From assembly GCA_947500435.1 (NCBI GenBank), contig CANMRV010000010.1, positions 34,828 through 98,827 of the forward strand: a stretch of DNA of 64,000 bases, given 5' to 3'. This document shows, piece after piece, positions 32,376-41,311 of this stretch (its first letter is position 1; each line of letters starts with the position of its first letter). The position numbers and the translations under genes were made by a program. Source of the DNA: an uncultured Flavobacteriaceae bacterium (GTDB taxonomy: Bacteria > Bacteroidota > Bacteroidia > Flavobacteriales > Flavobacteriaceae). The notes beneath the pieces were generated by a model. That model saw nothing but the letters and a program-made list of their open reading frames with translations. It did no database searches and was not told where the DNA came from.

Positions 32376-33263
32376 ATGAAAAGCAATAAAGGTGCTGTAA
32401 TCAAGCCCACATTTGAATCCATTGAACCCTCGTTTGGAAATTCATTTACATACCAGAAATTTCATAAAAACAAACGTAATCAAAGTAATGTTTGGCATTA
32501 TCATCCTGAAATCGAATTGGTTTTCGTTAATGGTGGATCAGGCAAGCGTCAAATAGGTAGTAATCTTTCCTATTATACCAACGGTACATTGATTCTCATA
32601 GGCAGTAATCTACCTCACTGTGGTTTTACCGACGAACTTACAGGAAACCGAAGTGAGACTGTGGTACAAATGAAGAAAGACTTTTTAGGAGATAGTTTCT
32701 TCAACCTTCCTGAGATGGAAAAAATTGAAAACCTTTTCGAAATTTCTAAATCGGGTGTGGTGTTTTATGGTGAAACCAAGGCTATTCTAGGACATAAAAT
32801 GGAAACCTTGGAAAGCAAAAATAGTTTTGAGCGCCTTCACACCATTTTAGAAGTTCTGTATGGCTTGAGTACCACAGACGAGTATAGAATCTTAAACGCC
32901 GAAGGATTTTCAATGGATGCAGGAATAAAGGATAATGATAGAATCAATATTGTTTTCAATTTTGTAAAAAACAACTTTAAAGAAGAAATCAAATTGAAGG
33001 AAATTGCTGATTTGGTCAGTATGACCGTTCCCTCGTTTTGTAGATACTTTAAAAAGGTTACCAATAAAACATTTACTCAATTTGTAAATGAATATCGTTT
33101 AGTTCATGCTTCAAAACTATTGTCGGAACAGCTTCTAAGTATTACGGAGGTATGCTTCGAATCAGGATTTAATAATTTTTCTTATTTCAATAAGTCATTT
33201 AAAAAATTTACCGGACAGAGTCCATCAAAATATAGAAATGAGCTTAAACAAGTAATAAGCTAA
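32376..33263 (+). CDS. AraC-family regulator with cupin-like sensor domain
   Basis: 295 residues. The N-terminal 100 residues contain a cupin-type sensor (NVWHYHPEIELVFVNGGSG, GTLILIGSNLPHCGF). The C-terminal 100 are a double HTH (LKEIADLVSMTVPSFCRYFKKVTN, ITEVCFESGFNNFSYFNKSFKKFTG). It probably binds a small effector, often a sugar or its derivative. No sugar genes adjoin it, so the target is unknown. A strong terminator follows at 33326. Confidence 0.93.
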   Translation: MKSNKGAVIKPTFESIEPSFGNSFTYQKFHKNKRNQSNVWHYHPEIELVFVNGGSGKRQIGSNLSYYTNGTLILIGSNLPHCGFTDELTGNRSETVVQMKKDFLGDSFFNLPEMEKIENLFEISKSGVVFYGETKAILGHKMETLESKNSFERLHTILEVLYGLSTTDEYRILNAEGFSMDAGIKDNDRINIVFNFVKNNFKEEIKLKEIADLVSMTVPSFCRYFKKVTNKTFTQFVNEYRLVHASKLLSEQLLSITEVCFESGFNNFSYFNKSFKKFTGQSPSKYRNELKQVIS

Positions 33264-33325
33264 CACGTTTATTTCAGAGAGAACAAGTACCAACACAACA
33301 AATCTATCAGAAAACCGAGCGCAAT

Positions 33326-33357
33326 AAAAAAGCTGTTCTTATCAGAACAGCTTTTTT
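33326..33357 (+). terminator. Intrinsic terminator of the AraC regulator gene
   Basis: The stem AAAAAGCTGTTCT pairs perfectly with AGAACAGCTTTTT around a TATC loop, with a T-tract. It begins 63 nt after the stop codon. Confidence 0.9.
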
Positions 33358-33500
33358 AATACCCTTTTCTAGAGCTAGTTACTATCTTTAACATTTGGGT
33401 GACTATGCTAATTTCCTCGCGCCTAACTTCCCTAATATAACCTCAAATGTTGTGCCAAGGTATAAGGGCTCGTTGAAATAAGTATTTATTAGATAAAATG

Positions 33501-34277
33501 CTATTCGTAGATTTCGTTTAAGATTTTAGCAAGTCGTAATCCACCTTTTTGTAGTTGTTTTTCAACGGTGCCCCACCAAACATAGCTATACCGATAAAAA
33601 AGCTTCTCTCCCACCTCAACGGACTCGTACAATTCGTTGGCAATATCTTGCGATTCCTCAACCCAATCGTAAATTGTTCCTTGTTGTATAAATTTCTTTT
33701 GAGCTTTGTTCAATCTCGGTAAAGATTCGGCAAGTTCAGTATAACTCATGCCATAATCTTCAATCATGTTCAAATCCCAAACCTTGTGTAAATTGCTTCC
33801 TCTATTAAACCATTGCACCTGAATATCATTACCGCCTTTATCTTCTATTCGTCCGACATGCATTGGTTGATGCAAATCGCCTACTAGATGTACCAAAAAC
33901 TTTAAATAAAATGCTTTATCAGCTTTAGAGCTATTCTCATCCTTTACTATTTCGATACACTTTTCAATTCCTGTGATCAAATCTCCGTACTCACTAGGGT
34001 CCTCATCTCCATATTTTTTATCAGCAGGAAAATTGACATAATGCCAAGCACTAAATTTCCTATACTGGCGATCTGCCTTAATATCGTCCCCAAAAGTTGA
34101 AACGAGAGCTAAGCTTTGCCCGTCTAGCAATTTATCAATCGCCTTTCTTGCTTTTCTTGACAAGTGTTGTTGCGCAATCTCCCCTGTAGTTCTATGGCCA
34201 GTTTTTGACCAGACCATATCATTACCAAATGTGAATTGAACGGATAAAAAGAATAGAATTAGAAAACTGCTTTTCAT
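33501..34277 (-). CDS. S1/P1-type nuclease
   Basis: 258 residues with signal peptide MKSSFLILFFLSVQFTFGND. S1/P1 nucleases are zinc enzymes that cleave single-stranded nucleic acids, and the mature enzyme starts at Trp. Here MVWSKTGHRTTGEIAQQHL sets the first Trp and His ligands. WHYVNFP, LKFLVHLVGDLHQPMHVG and KGGNDIQVQW..SNLHKVWD supply the other His and Asp ligands, so all three zinc sites look intact. It is probably periplasmic or secreted and used for nucleic acid scavenging. A TACATTTG box lies 16 nt upstream. Confidence 0.95.
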   Translation of the reverse strand: MKSSFLILFFLSVQFTFGNDMVWSKTGHRTTGEIAQQHLSRKARKAIDKLLDGQSLALVSTFGDDIKADRQYRKFSAWHYVNFPADKKYGDEDPSEYGDLITGIEKCIEIVKDENSSKADKAFYLKFLVHLVGDLHQPMHVGRIEDKGGNDIQVQWFNRGSNLHKVWDLNMIEDYGMSYTELAESLPRLNKAQKKFIQQGTIYDWVEESQDIANELYESVEVGEKLFYRYSYVWWGTVEKQLQKGGLRLAKILNEIYE

Positions 34278-34293
34278 AGATTATGATTTTTTT

Positions 34294-34301
34294 CAAATGT
34301 A
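34294..34301 (-). promoter_or_regulatory. Candidate -7 box (TACATTTG) of the S1/P1 nuclease gene
   Basis: A perfect TAnnTTTG match on the minus strand, 16 nt before the ATG at 34277. Confidence 0.5.
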
Positions 34302-34320
34302 ACTAATGAACTTTAATCTA

Positions 34321-34349
34321 TTGTTAACTCGTATCTTCTTTTATATTTA
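34321..34349 (+). promoter_or_regulatory. Candidate promoter of the penicillin-binding protein gene
   Basis: TTG (34321-34323), 18 nt, then TATATTTA (34342-34349), which differs from TAnnTTTG only at the last base. Transcription from here would begin near 34356, after the alternative TTG codon at 34354. That supports the ATG at 34384 as the true start. Confidence 0.5.
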
Positions 34350-34383
34350 AAGTTTGATATTGCACCGATTAATAAATCATTCA

Positions 34384-36627
34384 ATGCTAAAAAGGCTAAA
34401 ATCCAAATATTTGAAATACCCGCTTCTAGGAATTGGTATCCTTATCACTGGAGCAATTCTTTTCGTGTTCAGCGTTTATTTGGGTGCCTGGGGAAAGCTA
34501 CCAAGTAAAAACGAGCTTGCCGATTTCGAATACCAACGTGCATCAGAAGTTTATACGGCTGACAGCGTTCTTATTGGAAAATATTACTTGAATGATAGAC
34601 AACCTATCGAATATTCTGAATTCCCAAAATACCTTGTAGAAGCGTTAATTTCTATTGAAGATGAGCGTTACTACGACCATTTAGGGATAGACTATCCTAG
34701 TTTACTCCGTGTCGGTTTTAAGACCATTTTGATGCAAGACCAGTCTTCTGGTGGTGGAAGTACAATAACGCAACAGTTGGCTAAAAATCTATATCCCCGA
34801 AGGGAAAGAAAGAAAACCAATATCACGGTCAATAAAGTGAAGGAAATGATAATCGCTTCCCGTTTAGAGGGTATTTTCTCTAAGGATGAAATCTTGACGC
34901 ACTATTTAAATACCGTTTCCTTTGGAGATAACACCTTCGGAATTGAAAGTGCATCCCTTAAATTCTTCAACAAAAAAACAAACCAGTTGAACATAGAAGA
35001 AGCTTCTGTTCTGGTGGGAATGTTGAAAGCGACTTACGGTTATAATCCGCGAGTGTATCCTGAAAGAAGTTTAGCTCGAAGGAATTTAGTGCTACAATCA
35101 ATGGTCAATAACGATTTTCTGTTAGAAGTAGAGAAGGACAGTTTAACCGCCATTCCTCTAAAATTGAATTATAGAAAATACGATTACACAGACGGAATAG
35201 CACCTTACTTCAGAGAGGAGGTACGGAAGAAGCTTATCAAATGGGCAAAATCAGAAAATGAAAAAGGAAACGAATACAACATTTACACATCCGGACTCAA
35301 AATCTACACAACCATAAACTACAAAATGCAGGTGATGGCAGAAGAAGCCATGAAAAAGCACATGGGTAAATTGCAAAAAAGCTTTGAGGAAAGCTACGGC
35401 AAAAAAGCACCTTGGATTCGAAATAAAAAACTAGTTGAAAAAGCAGTAAGAGCTACACCACATTATAAAAAACTACTCAAGAACAAACTGTCAACCTCGG
35501 AAATATGGGATTCCCTAAGTCAAAAACGAAGTATGACTTTGACAGACTGGTCGGGAGATAAGACCGTAAATGCAAGCGTAATAGACAGTGTGCAACATTA
35601 TATGAAATTCCTGAATACGGGTTCAATGGCTATCAATCCGGAAACTGGAGCAGTGCAAACTTGGATTGGTGGTATCGATTTTAAGCGTTTCAAATTTGAC
35701 CATGTGGCACAAGCGCAACGACAAGTGGGTTCCACTTTTAAGCCCATTGTTTATACCGCAGCTTTGGAGACTGGTATTCCTCCCTGCGCCTACTTTTCTG
35801 CCAGAGAAGTGGAATATGAAAACCTAAAAGGATGGTCACCAAGTAATTCCGGCAAAAAAGATGAGGCCTATTTGAATTATTCTATGGAACAAGCGCTGAG
35901 CAACTCCGTGAATACGGTCGCCGTAAAAGTTCTGGAAGCTACAGGTATTGAAAACGTTTTGGCCCAAGCAAAGAAGATGGGGGTATTCTCAAAGCTTCCC
36001 AATCAACCCTCTGTAGCGCTAGGAACCGGTCAAATTTACCTCAATGAATTGGCGGGAGTTTACGCGAGTTATGTAAATAATGGAAAGGCAGTTTTACCGT
36101 ATCTCATCGAAAGCATTACCAATCAAAATGATTCGCTTTTAGTTGATTTTGAGCCAAAAAGAGCAAGAAATCGCGCGTTTTCAAAGCAAACTGAGCAAAT
36201 CATGCTCGAAATGATGAAATCTACTATCAACAGCGGAACAGCAAAGCGCATTCGTTCTACCTACAAGTTGACGAATGACATCGCAGGAAAAACAGGTACT
36301 ACACAAAATAACAAAGATGCCTGGTTTGTAGCCCTAACCCCAAGACTCGTACACATCACTTGGGTAGGATTAGACAATCACGAAATCGGATTCAAAAGCA
36401 CAAGTCTGGGACAAGGAGCAAATGCAGCCTTACCCATATTCGCTAGTTGGTACCAACAATTGAATAAGCACAAAGAATTCAACTACATTACCAAAGCACG
36501 ATTTGAAAAGCCGAATCCTTTTGTGTTAGACCAATTGAATTGTGAACCTGTAAAAAGAGATGGTTTTTTCAAGCGTTTGTTCACGAATCCGAAGAAGAAA
36601 AAATCTAAAAGATTTAAAGGGCAATAA
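34384..36627 (+). CDS. Class A penicillin-binding protein (PBP1A-like)
   Basis: 747 residues from ATG 34384. An N-terminal membrane anchor (about 10-35) is followed by the GT51 glycosyltransferase domain with EDERYYDHLGIDYPSL and GGGSTITQQLAKNLYPR. The transpeptidase domain has GSTFKPIVYTAALE (SxxK nucleophile), ALSNSVNTVAVK (SxN) and AGKTGTTQNN (KTG). It polymerises and cross-links peptidoglycan in the periplasm. The very basic C-terminal tail (RLFTNPKKKKSKRFKGQ) is unusual. It is transcribed divergently from the S1/P1 gene. Confidence 0.96.
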   Translation: MLKRLKSKYLKYPLLGIGILITGAILFVFSVYLGAWGKLPSKNELADFEYQRASEVYTADSVLIGKYYLNDRQPIEYSEFPKYLVEALISIEDERYYDHLGIDYPSLLRVGFKTILMQDQSSGGGSTITQQLAKNLYPRRERKKTNITVNKVKEMIIASRLEGIFSKDEILTHYLNTVSFGDNTFGIESASLKFFNKKTNQLNIEEASVLVGMLKATYGYNPRVYPERSLARRNLVLQSMVNNDFLLEVEKDSLTAIPLKLNYRKYDYTDGIAPYFREEVRKKLIKWAKSENEKGNEYNIYTSGLKIYTTINYKMQVMAEEAMKKHMGKLQKSFEESYGKKAPWIRNKKLVEKAVRATPHYKKLLKNKLSTSEIWDSLSQKRSMTLTDWSGDKTVNASVIDSVQHYMKFLNTGSMAINPETGAVQTWIGGIDFKRFKFDHVAQAQRQVGSTFKPIVYTAALETGIPPCAYFSAREVEYENLKGWSPSNSGKKDEAYLNYSMEQALSNSVNTVAVKVLEATGIENVLAQAKKMGVFSKLPNQPSVALGTGQIYLNELAGVYASYVNNGKAVLPYLIESITNQNDSLLVDFEPKRARNRAFSKQTEQIMLEMMKSTINSGTAKRIRSTYKLTNDIAGKTGTTQNNKDAWFVALTPRLVHITWVGLDNHEIGFKSTSLGQGANAALPIFASWYQQLNKHKEFNYITKARFEKPNPFVLDQLNCEPVKRDGFFKRLFTNPKKKKSKRFKGQ

Positions 36628-36653
36628 TTTAAGACAGACTTGAATTTGGCACT

Positions 36654-36679
36654 TTTTAACTCAGAAAACTCTAAATTTG
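36654..36679 (+). promoter_or_regulatory. Promoter of DUF5916 gene 1
   Basis: TTAAC (36656-36660), 11 nt, then a perfect -7 box TAAATTTG (36672-36679). A TTG at 36646-36648 lies 23 nt upstream of the -7 box. The bases after the box (AATTCCAGCTAATTCAA) match the leader of gene 2. Confidence 0.68.
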
Positions 36680-36705
36680 TAATTCCAGCTAATTCAAAAA
36701 AACTA

Positions 36706-38901
36706 ATGACAAGAGCTTTCTTCGCTATTGTATTTCTATTATATACGATTCCCCTTCTAAGTCAAAACCCTGACAAATCATTCACGGTAAAGTTTACCAC
36801 AGAAACACCAACTATAGATGGCGTTTTAGATGAATCCTTCTGGGAAACCGCGGATGGACCACATGATTTTCAACAATTTTTTCCATCTGATTCGATTCTT
36901 GCTGAGAATCCCACCGACATCAAAATGGTTGTTAGTGACACCCATTTATATATTGGAATTACTGTAACATCTATAGGCGATAATTGGATTACTCCATCAC
37001 TAAAAAGAGATTTTAGGGCAAGTAACGGGGATAGTATGAGCCTGGTATTTGATACATTTAACGATGGGACAAATGCATTTTTATTCGGTATCAATCCATA
37101 TGGTATACGTCGTGAAGTTCTTATTTCTGGTGGGGGTCAAGATTTAAGAGGTTTTAACACCTCATGGGATGTCAAATGGAAAGGTGAATCAAAAATTTAC
37201 GGTAATTATTACACCTCTGAAATGGCCATTCCACTCACCTCTTTCAAATTTAAGGAGGGGGAAACCAAGTGGCGTTTTCAAAGTTATCGATTTGATTTAC
37301 AAACCAATGAAAGAAGTGGTTGGTACAAAGTACCCCTTGGGCAATTTTTGGTGAACCTTGCTTTTATGGGTGACATGCACTTTGAAAAACCCTTAGGCAA
37401 ATCAAGAACTCCATTAGCGCTTATTCCTTACATAAATACAATTTCAGAAAAAGACCATGTAACCGACAATGGAAATAATGGCTTAAAAGTGGGCGGTGAT
37501 GCCAAGGTATCAATTGGAAACGGTATGAACTTGGACATCACGGTCAATCCTGATTTTTCAAATGTTGAAGTCGATGACATAATAACCAACCTCACACGTT
37601 TTGAAGTTGGCCTGCCTGAAAAAAGACAATTTTTTATTGATAATAGCGACCTCTTTGGAAGTTTCGGAGGTTCGCGTGATGCCAACCCTTTCTTTTCAAG
37701 AAGAATAGGTATCGCAAGAGATACAGCAGGGAATTCCATAGAAAATAGAATTCTAGGAGGTGTACGATTAAGTGGAAAGTTAAGCGAAGATTGGCGCCTG
37801 GGATTTTTAAATATCCAAACCGCTGAAGACATTGATAATGAAATTGCTTCAAACAATAATACGATGCTGGCTCTACAGAAAAAGGTTTTCGACCGCTCTA
37901 ACATCAGCATATTCTTTATCAATCGACAGTCTTTTAAAGACTATGATTTTGTTGAGAGAGAAGATGAATATAACAGGGTTCTAGGCCTGGACTATAATTT
38001 GGCCTCCAAAGATGGAAAATGGAGGGGTAAATTTTATGGGCATAAATCATTTCAGCCAGATGATAAAGAGGGTAACTACTCAGCCGGAGCATTCATAGGT
38101 CGAACTACCAAATTTTTTAATTTCTTCTCGGATTTAGCGTATATCGATGAAGATTTTACTTCAGATTTGGGCTTTATCCGCAGAAACGACATCATAAAAT
38201 TGGCCACCTCGGTTGAAAAAGTATTCTGGCCAAAAAGTGAGGTTGTAAACAGTTATGCACTGAATCTTTTTCCAATTGTCACATGGCGACCTGGTTTAGA
38301 CTATCAAAAAACTGACCATGACGTTATGTTAACCGCTGAAGTTGGCTTTAAAAATCAATCGCAGCTTAGTCTAGGTTTTAATAATAGCTATGCCTTTCTA
38401 ACTGATGAATTTGACCCTACTCGAACCGATGGTGTTCCATTGCCTGGTAATATGGGGTATCACTTTAATAATGTGAGTCTATCTTATATGTCGAATAGGG
38501 CAGATGTACTTTCAGTAATGGGAGAATCGACTTTGGGTCGTTTTTTCAATGGTAATATTTTTTCTGTCGATGCCACACTTTTTCTTCGCATACTGCCAAA
38601 GGCTCAAATTTCGCTTGCTCTGAACTATAATAAAATTTCATTGCCTGAACCTTATCCTAGTGCAGATTTGTGGCTTGTAAGTCCGAAATTGGAATTTACT
38701 TTCAGTAAGTCTCTTTTTTGGTCCACCTTAATTCAGTACAGCAACCAAGGTGATAATTTGGGTATCAACTCAAGATTGCAATGGCGATTTGCTCCTCTTT
38801 CTGATTTGTTCATTGTATATAATGACAACTATTTTGTGAATCAGTTTTCTCCGCGCTACCGGTCCATCAATTTGAAGTTAACTTATTGGTTGAATATCTA
38901 G
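36706..38901 (+). CDS. DUF5916 outer-membrane protein with CBM9-like domain, copy 1
   Basis: 731 residues from ATG 36706 (MTRAFFAIVFLLYTIPLLSQ signal peptide). The TTG at 36640 is upstream of the promoter and is rejected. Residues about 22-230 form a carbohydrate-binding-module-9-like beta sandwich (IDGVLDESFWETADGP, LYIGITV, TSWDVKWKGESKIY). The rest is DUF5916, predicted as a beta barrel, with PEKRQFFIDNSDLF and a final strand INLKLTYWLNI ending in an aromatic-aliphatic pattern. Family members sit in the outer membrane, function unknown. The 3' end matches copy 2 at the DNA level through the stop codon. Confidence 0.9.
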   Translation: MTRAFFAIVFLLYTIPLLSQNPDKSFTVKFTTETPTIDGVLDESFWETADGPHDFQQFFPSDSILAENPTDIKMVVSDTHLYIGITVTSIGDNWITPSLKRDFRASNGDSMSLVFDTFNDGTNAFLFGINPYGIRREVLISGGGQDLRGFNTSWDVKWKGESKIYGNYYTSEMAIPLTSFKFKEGETKWRFQSYRFDLQTNERSGWYKVPLGQFLVNLAFMGDMHFEKPLGKSRTPLALIPYINTISEKDHVTDNGNNGLKVGGDAKVSIGNGMNLDITVNPDFSNVEVDDIITNLTRFEVGLPEKRQFFIDNSDLFGSFGGSRDANPFFSRRIGIARDTAGNSIENRILGGVRLSGKLSEDWRLGFLNIQTAEDIDNEIASNNNTMLALQKKVFDRSNISIFFINRQSFKDYDFVEREDEYNRVLGLDYNLASKDGKWRGKFYGHKSFQPDDKEGNYSAGAFIGRTTKFFNFFSDLAYIDEDFTSDLGFIRRNDIIKLATSVEKVFWPKSEVVNSYALNLFPIVTWRPGLDYQKTDHDVMLTAEVGFKNQSQLSLGFNNSYAFLTDEFDPTRTDGVPLPGNMGYHFNNVSLSYMSNRADVLSVMGESTLGRFFNGNIFSVDATLFLRILPKAQISLALNYNKISLPEPYPSADLWLVSPKLEFTFSKSLFWSTLIQYSNQGDNLGINSRLQWRFAPLSDLFIVYNDNYFVNQFSPRYRSINLKLTYWLNI

Positions 38902-38958
38902 CTAAATTTGTATTGAGCTCTTATTTATTAACAGGTTGACCCTTAAAGTTTAGGGTTT

Positions 38959-38985
38959 TCTTAACGCTCTAAAGGAGTAAATTTG
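38959..38985 (+). promoter_or_regulatory. Promoter of DUF5916 gene 2
   Basis: TTAAC (38961-38965), 12 nt, then TAAATTTG (38978-38985). The -7 box is 24 nt before the ATG. The upstream 40 bp match the gene 3 promoter region closely. Confidence 0.72.
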
Positions 38986-39009
38986 CAATTCCAGCTAATT
39001 CAAAACCTA

Positions 39010-41211
39010 ATGACAAGAACGTTACTAGTTCTCCCCATCCTTTTTTTAACTCTGTTTTCTTTCGGACAAAATGCTACCAAAAGTTTTACCGTAAAATATT
39101 TTACTGATTCAAATATCGTTCCTGACGGTGTCTTAGATGAGCCTATTTGGGAAAAAGCGGAGAGTGCAAATAAGTTTTGGGAATACTTCCCTTTAGATTC
39201 TATTCAAGCACGTCAACAATCGGATATCAAAATGTTCTACGATGACAAAAATTTGTACGTAGGAATCACCAATAATGCTGCAGGAAAAGACTATGCCATT
39301 CAATCGCTAAAGCGAGATTTCTTAGCAGGTGGAAATGATAACATTAGTGTAATTTTCGACACTTTTAGTGACGGCCAAAATGCTTTTCTATTTGGCACCA
39401 ATCCATATGGGGTTCTTAGGGAGGCTTTGATTTCAGGAGGAAGCTCCCAACGAATTGGTTTTACGACCTCTTGGGATGTTAAGTGGAAAGGTGACGCAAA
39501 GATATACGATGATTACTATACTGCTGAAATGGTGATTCCATTAAGTTCGTTTAAGTTCAAGGAGGGAACTCAAAAATGGAGATTTAACAGTTATCGCTTT
39601 GATACACAATCTAATGAAATTAGCACTTGGATTAAGATTCCCCAAAATCAAGAAGTATGGGGCACCGCATTTATGGGTGACATGATTTTCGAAAGGCCTT
39701 TGGGAAAATCAAAAACACCCTTGGCTATAATTCCCTATGTGAATGCGATTTCACAAAAGAATTTTGAAACAGACGAAGGGTTAAACAATATCAAATTAGG
39801 CGGGGACGCCAAGATAGCTATCGGTACAGGTTTAAATTTAGATCTTACTTTTAATCCTGATTTTTCAAATGTAGAAGTTGATGATATCGTCACAAATTTG
39901 ACACGTTTCGAAGTTGGACTTCCAGAGAAACGCCAATTCTTTATTGACAATAGCGACCTCTTTTCAAGCTTTGGTGATCAACGTGATGCAAATCCTTTTT
40001 TTTCAAGACGAATTGGTATTGCGAGTGATACTGCCGGAAATTCTATAGAAAATAGAATTATTGGAGGTGTACGCTTGAGTGGTAAACTATCAAATAATCT
40101 TCGCGTCGGGCTCCTTAACATTCAGACTGATGAAGACTTAGAAAACGAAATCGCGTCTAATAATAATACCATGATAGCCTTACAACAAAAGGTATTTTCA
40201 AGGTCAAATATTGGAATGTTCTTTATCAATAAGCAATCTTTTAAAGACTATGATTTTATTGAAAGAGAAGATGAATATAATAGACTCTTTGGTGTTGATT
40301 ACAACTTAGCATCCCAAGACAATACTTGGACTGGCAACTTTTACTTACACAAATCTTTTCAGCCCGATGATAGCCAAGGAAATTTATCTGGTGGTGCGCG
40401 ACTTGCATACAACTCAAGAAATTGGAACTTTTCTGGTAAAGGTATTTTCATTGATGAGGATTTTTCGTCAGATTTGGGTTTCGTACGTAGAACTGGCATC
40501 GCCAAGAGTTTTGTCAATGTAGAACGTGCTTTTTGGCCGACTAAAGGTAAAATTCAAACCCATTCATTTCAGTTTTTCCCTCTCTATATTTGGAGTTTAG
40601 AAGATGATTTTAAAAATACGGATCACACATACCGAGGCTCTTGGGAAGCTAAATTCACAGACACCAGCGAACTTAGTCTGAGTGCGACCAATCGTTTTAC
40701 CTTTTTGTTTGACGACTTTGATCCAACAGGTACTGATGGTGGCATTCCTATTCCTGGTAATAAAGGATACCACTACAATAGTGCAGAGGCCGGCTACGAA
40801 TCTGACCAAAGACAAGTGTTTGCATATGCCCTTGGAACGGAAGTAGGTCGATTTTTCAACGGAAACCGTTTTTCAGTAGAAGGAGGTATGACCTTACGTT
40901 TTCAGCCCAAGGTATTTATATCCTTATTGTTCAATTACGATCAAATCTCATTACCTGACCCCTATCCCAGTGCTGATATTTGGCTTGTAAGTCCAAAGAT
41001 TGATGTTACTTTTAGTAAATCTGTCTTTTGGTCTACGTTGGTCCAATACAGCAATCAAAGGGATAACTTGGGCGTAAATTCAAGACTGCAATGGCGTTTT
41101 GCTCCCCTATCCGATTTGTTCATTGTATATAATGACAACTACTTCGTAAACAGTTTTGAACCAAAAAATCGGTCAATCAATTTGAAACTGACCTATTGGT
41201 TGAATATCTAG
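39010..41211 (+). CDS. DUF5916 outer-membrane protein with CBM9-like domain, copy 2
   Basis: 733 residues from ATG 39010 (MTRTLLVLPILFLTLFSFGQ signal peptide). It has the same architecture as copy 1: DGVLDEPIWEKAESA, LYVGITN, TSWDVKWKGDAKIYDDYY, PEKRQFFIDNSDLFSSFG and a closing INLKLTYWLNI. By eye it is closer to copy 3 than to copy 1, sharing for example GDQRDANPFFSRRIGIASDTAGNS. The N-terminal module could bind a glycan while the barrel spans the outer membrane, but no transport or enzymatic role is known. Confidence 0.92.
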   Translation: MTRTLLVLPILFLTLFSFGQNATKSFTVKYFTDSNIVPDGVLDEPIWEKAESANKFWEYFPLDSIQARQQSDIKMFYDDKNLYVGITNNAAGKDYAIQSLKRDFLAGGNDNISVIFDTFSDGQNAFLFGTNPYGVLREALISGGSSQRIGFTTSWDVKWKGDAKIYDDYYTAEMVIPLSSFKFKEGTQKWRFNSYRFDTQSNEISTWIKIPQNQEVWGTAFMGDMIFERPLGKSKTPLAIIPYVNAISQKNFETDEGLNNIKLGGDAKIAIGTGLNLDLTFNPDFSNVEVDDIVTNLTRFEVGLPEKRQFFIDNSDLFSSFGDQRDANPFFSRRIGIASDTAGNSIENRIIGGVRLSGKLSNNLRVGLLNIQTDEDLENEIASNNNTMIALQQKVFSRSNIGMFFINKQSFKDYDFIEREDEYNRLFGVDYNLASQDNTWTGNFYLHKSFQPDDSQGNLSGGARLAYNSRNWNFSGKGIFIDEDFSSDLGFVRRTGIAKSFVNVERAFWPTKGKIQTHSFQFFPLYIWSLEDDFKNTDHTYRGSWEAKFTDTSELSLSATNRFTFLFDDFDPTGTDGGIPIPGNKGYHYNSAEAGYESDQRQVFAYALGTEVGRFFNGNRFSVEGGMTLRFQPKVFISLLFNYDQISLPDPYPSADIWLVSPKIDVTFSKSVFWSTLVQYSNQRDNLGVNSRLQWRFAPLSDLFIVYNDNYFVNSFEPKNRSINLKLTYWLNI

Positions 41212-41263
41212 CTGAATCAAACCTTGGTTTTTTTCCTCTGTTTTATTGTAAAGTTTTAAGATT

Positions 41264-41290
41264 TTTTAACGTTCCAAAGAGTTAAATTTG
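41264..41290 (+). promoter_or_regulatory. Promoter of DUF5916 gene 3
   Basis: TTAAC (41266-41270), 12 nt, then TAAATTTG (41283-41290), 21 nt before the ATG. Aligned with the gene 2 promoter, identity extends from AAAGTTT through the -7 box with few changes. Confidence 0.72.
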
Positions 41291-41311
41291 CTTTCAGCTA
41301 ATTCAAGAACA

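Noticed and set aside
34354..34383. TTG start for the penicillin-binding protein
   Set aside because: It would add ten residues before the anchor, and the likely promoter starts transcription near 34356, after this codon. ATG 34384 gives a normal N-terminus.
36640..36705. TTG start for the first DUF5916 protein
   Set aside because: It lies upstream of the -7 box and adds residues before a clear signal peptide. The matching leader in copies 2 and 3 supports the inner ATG.
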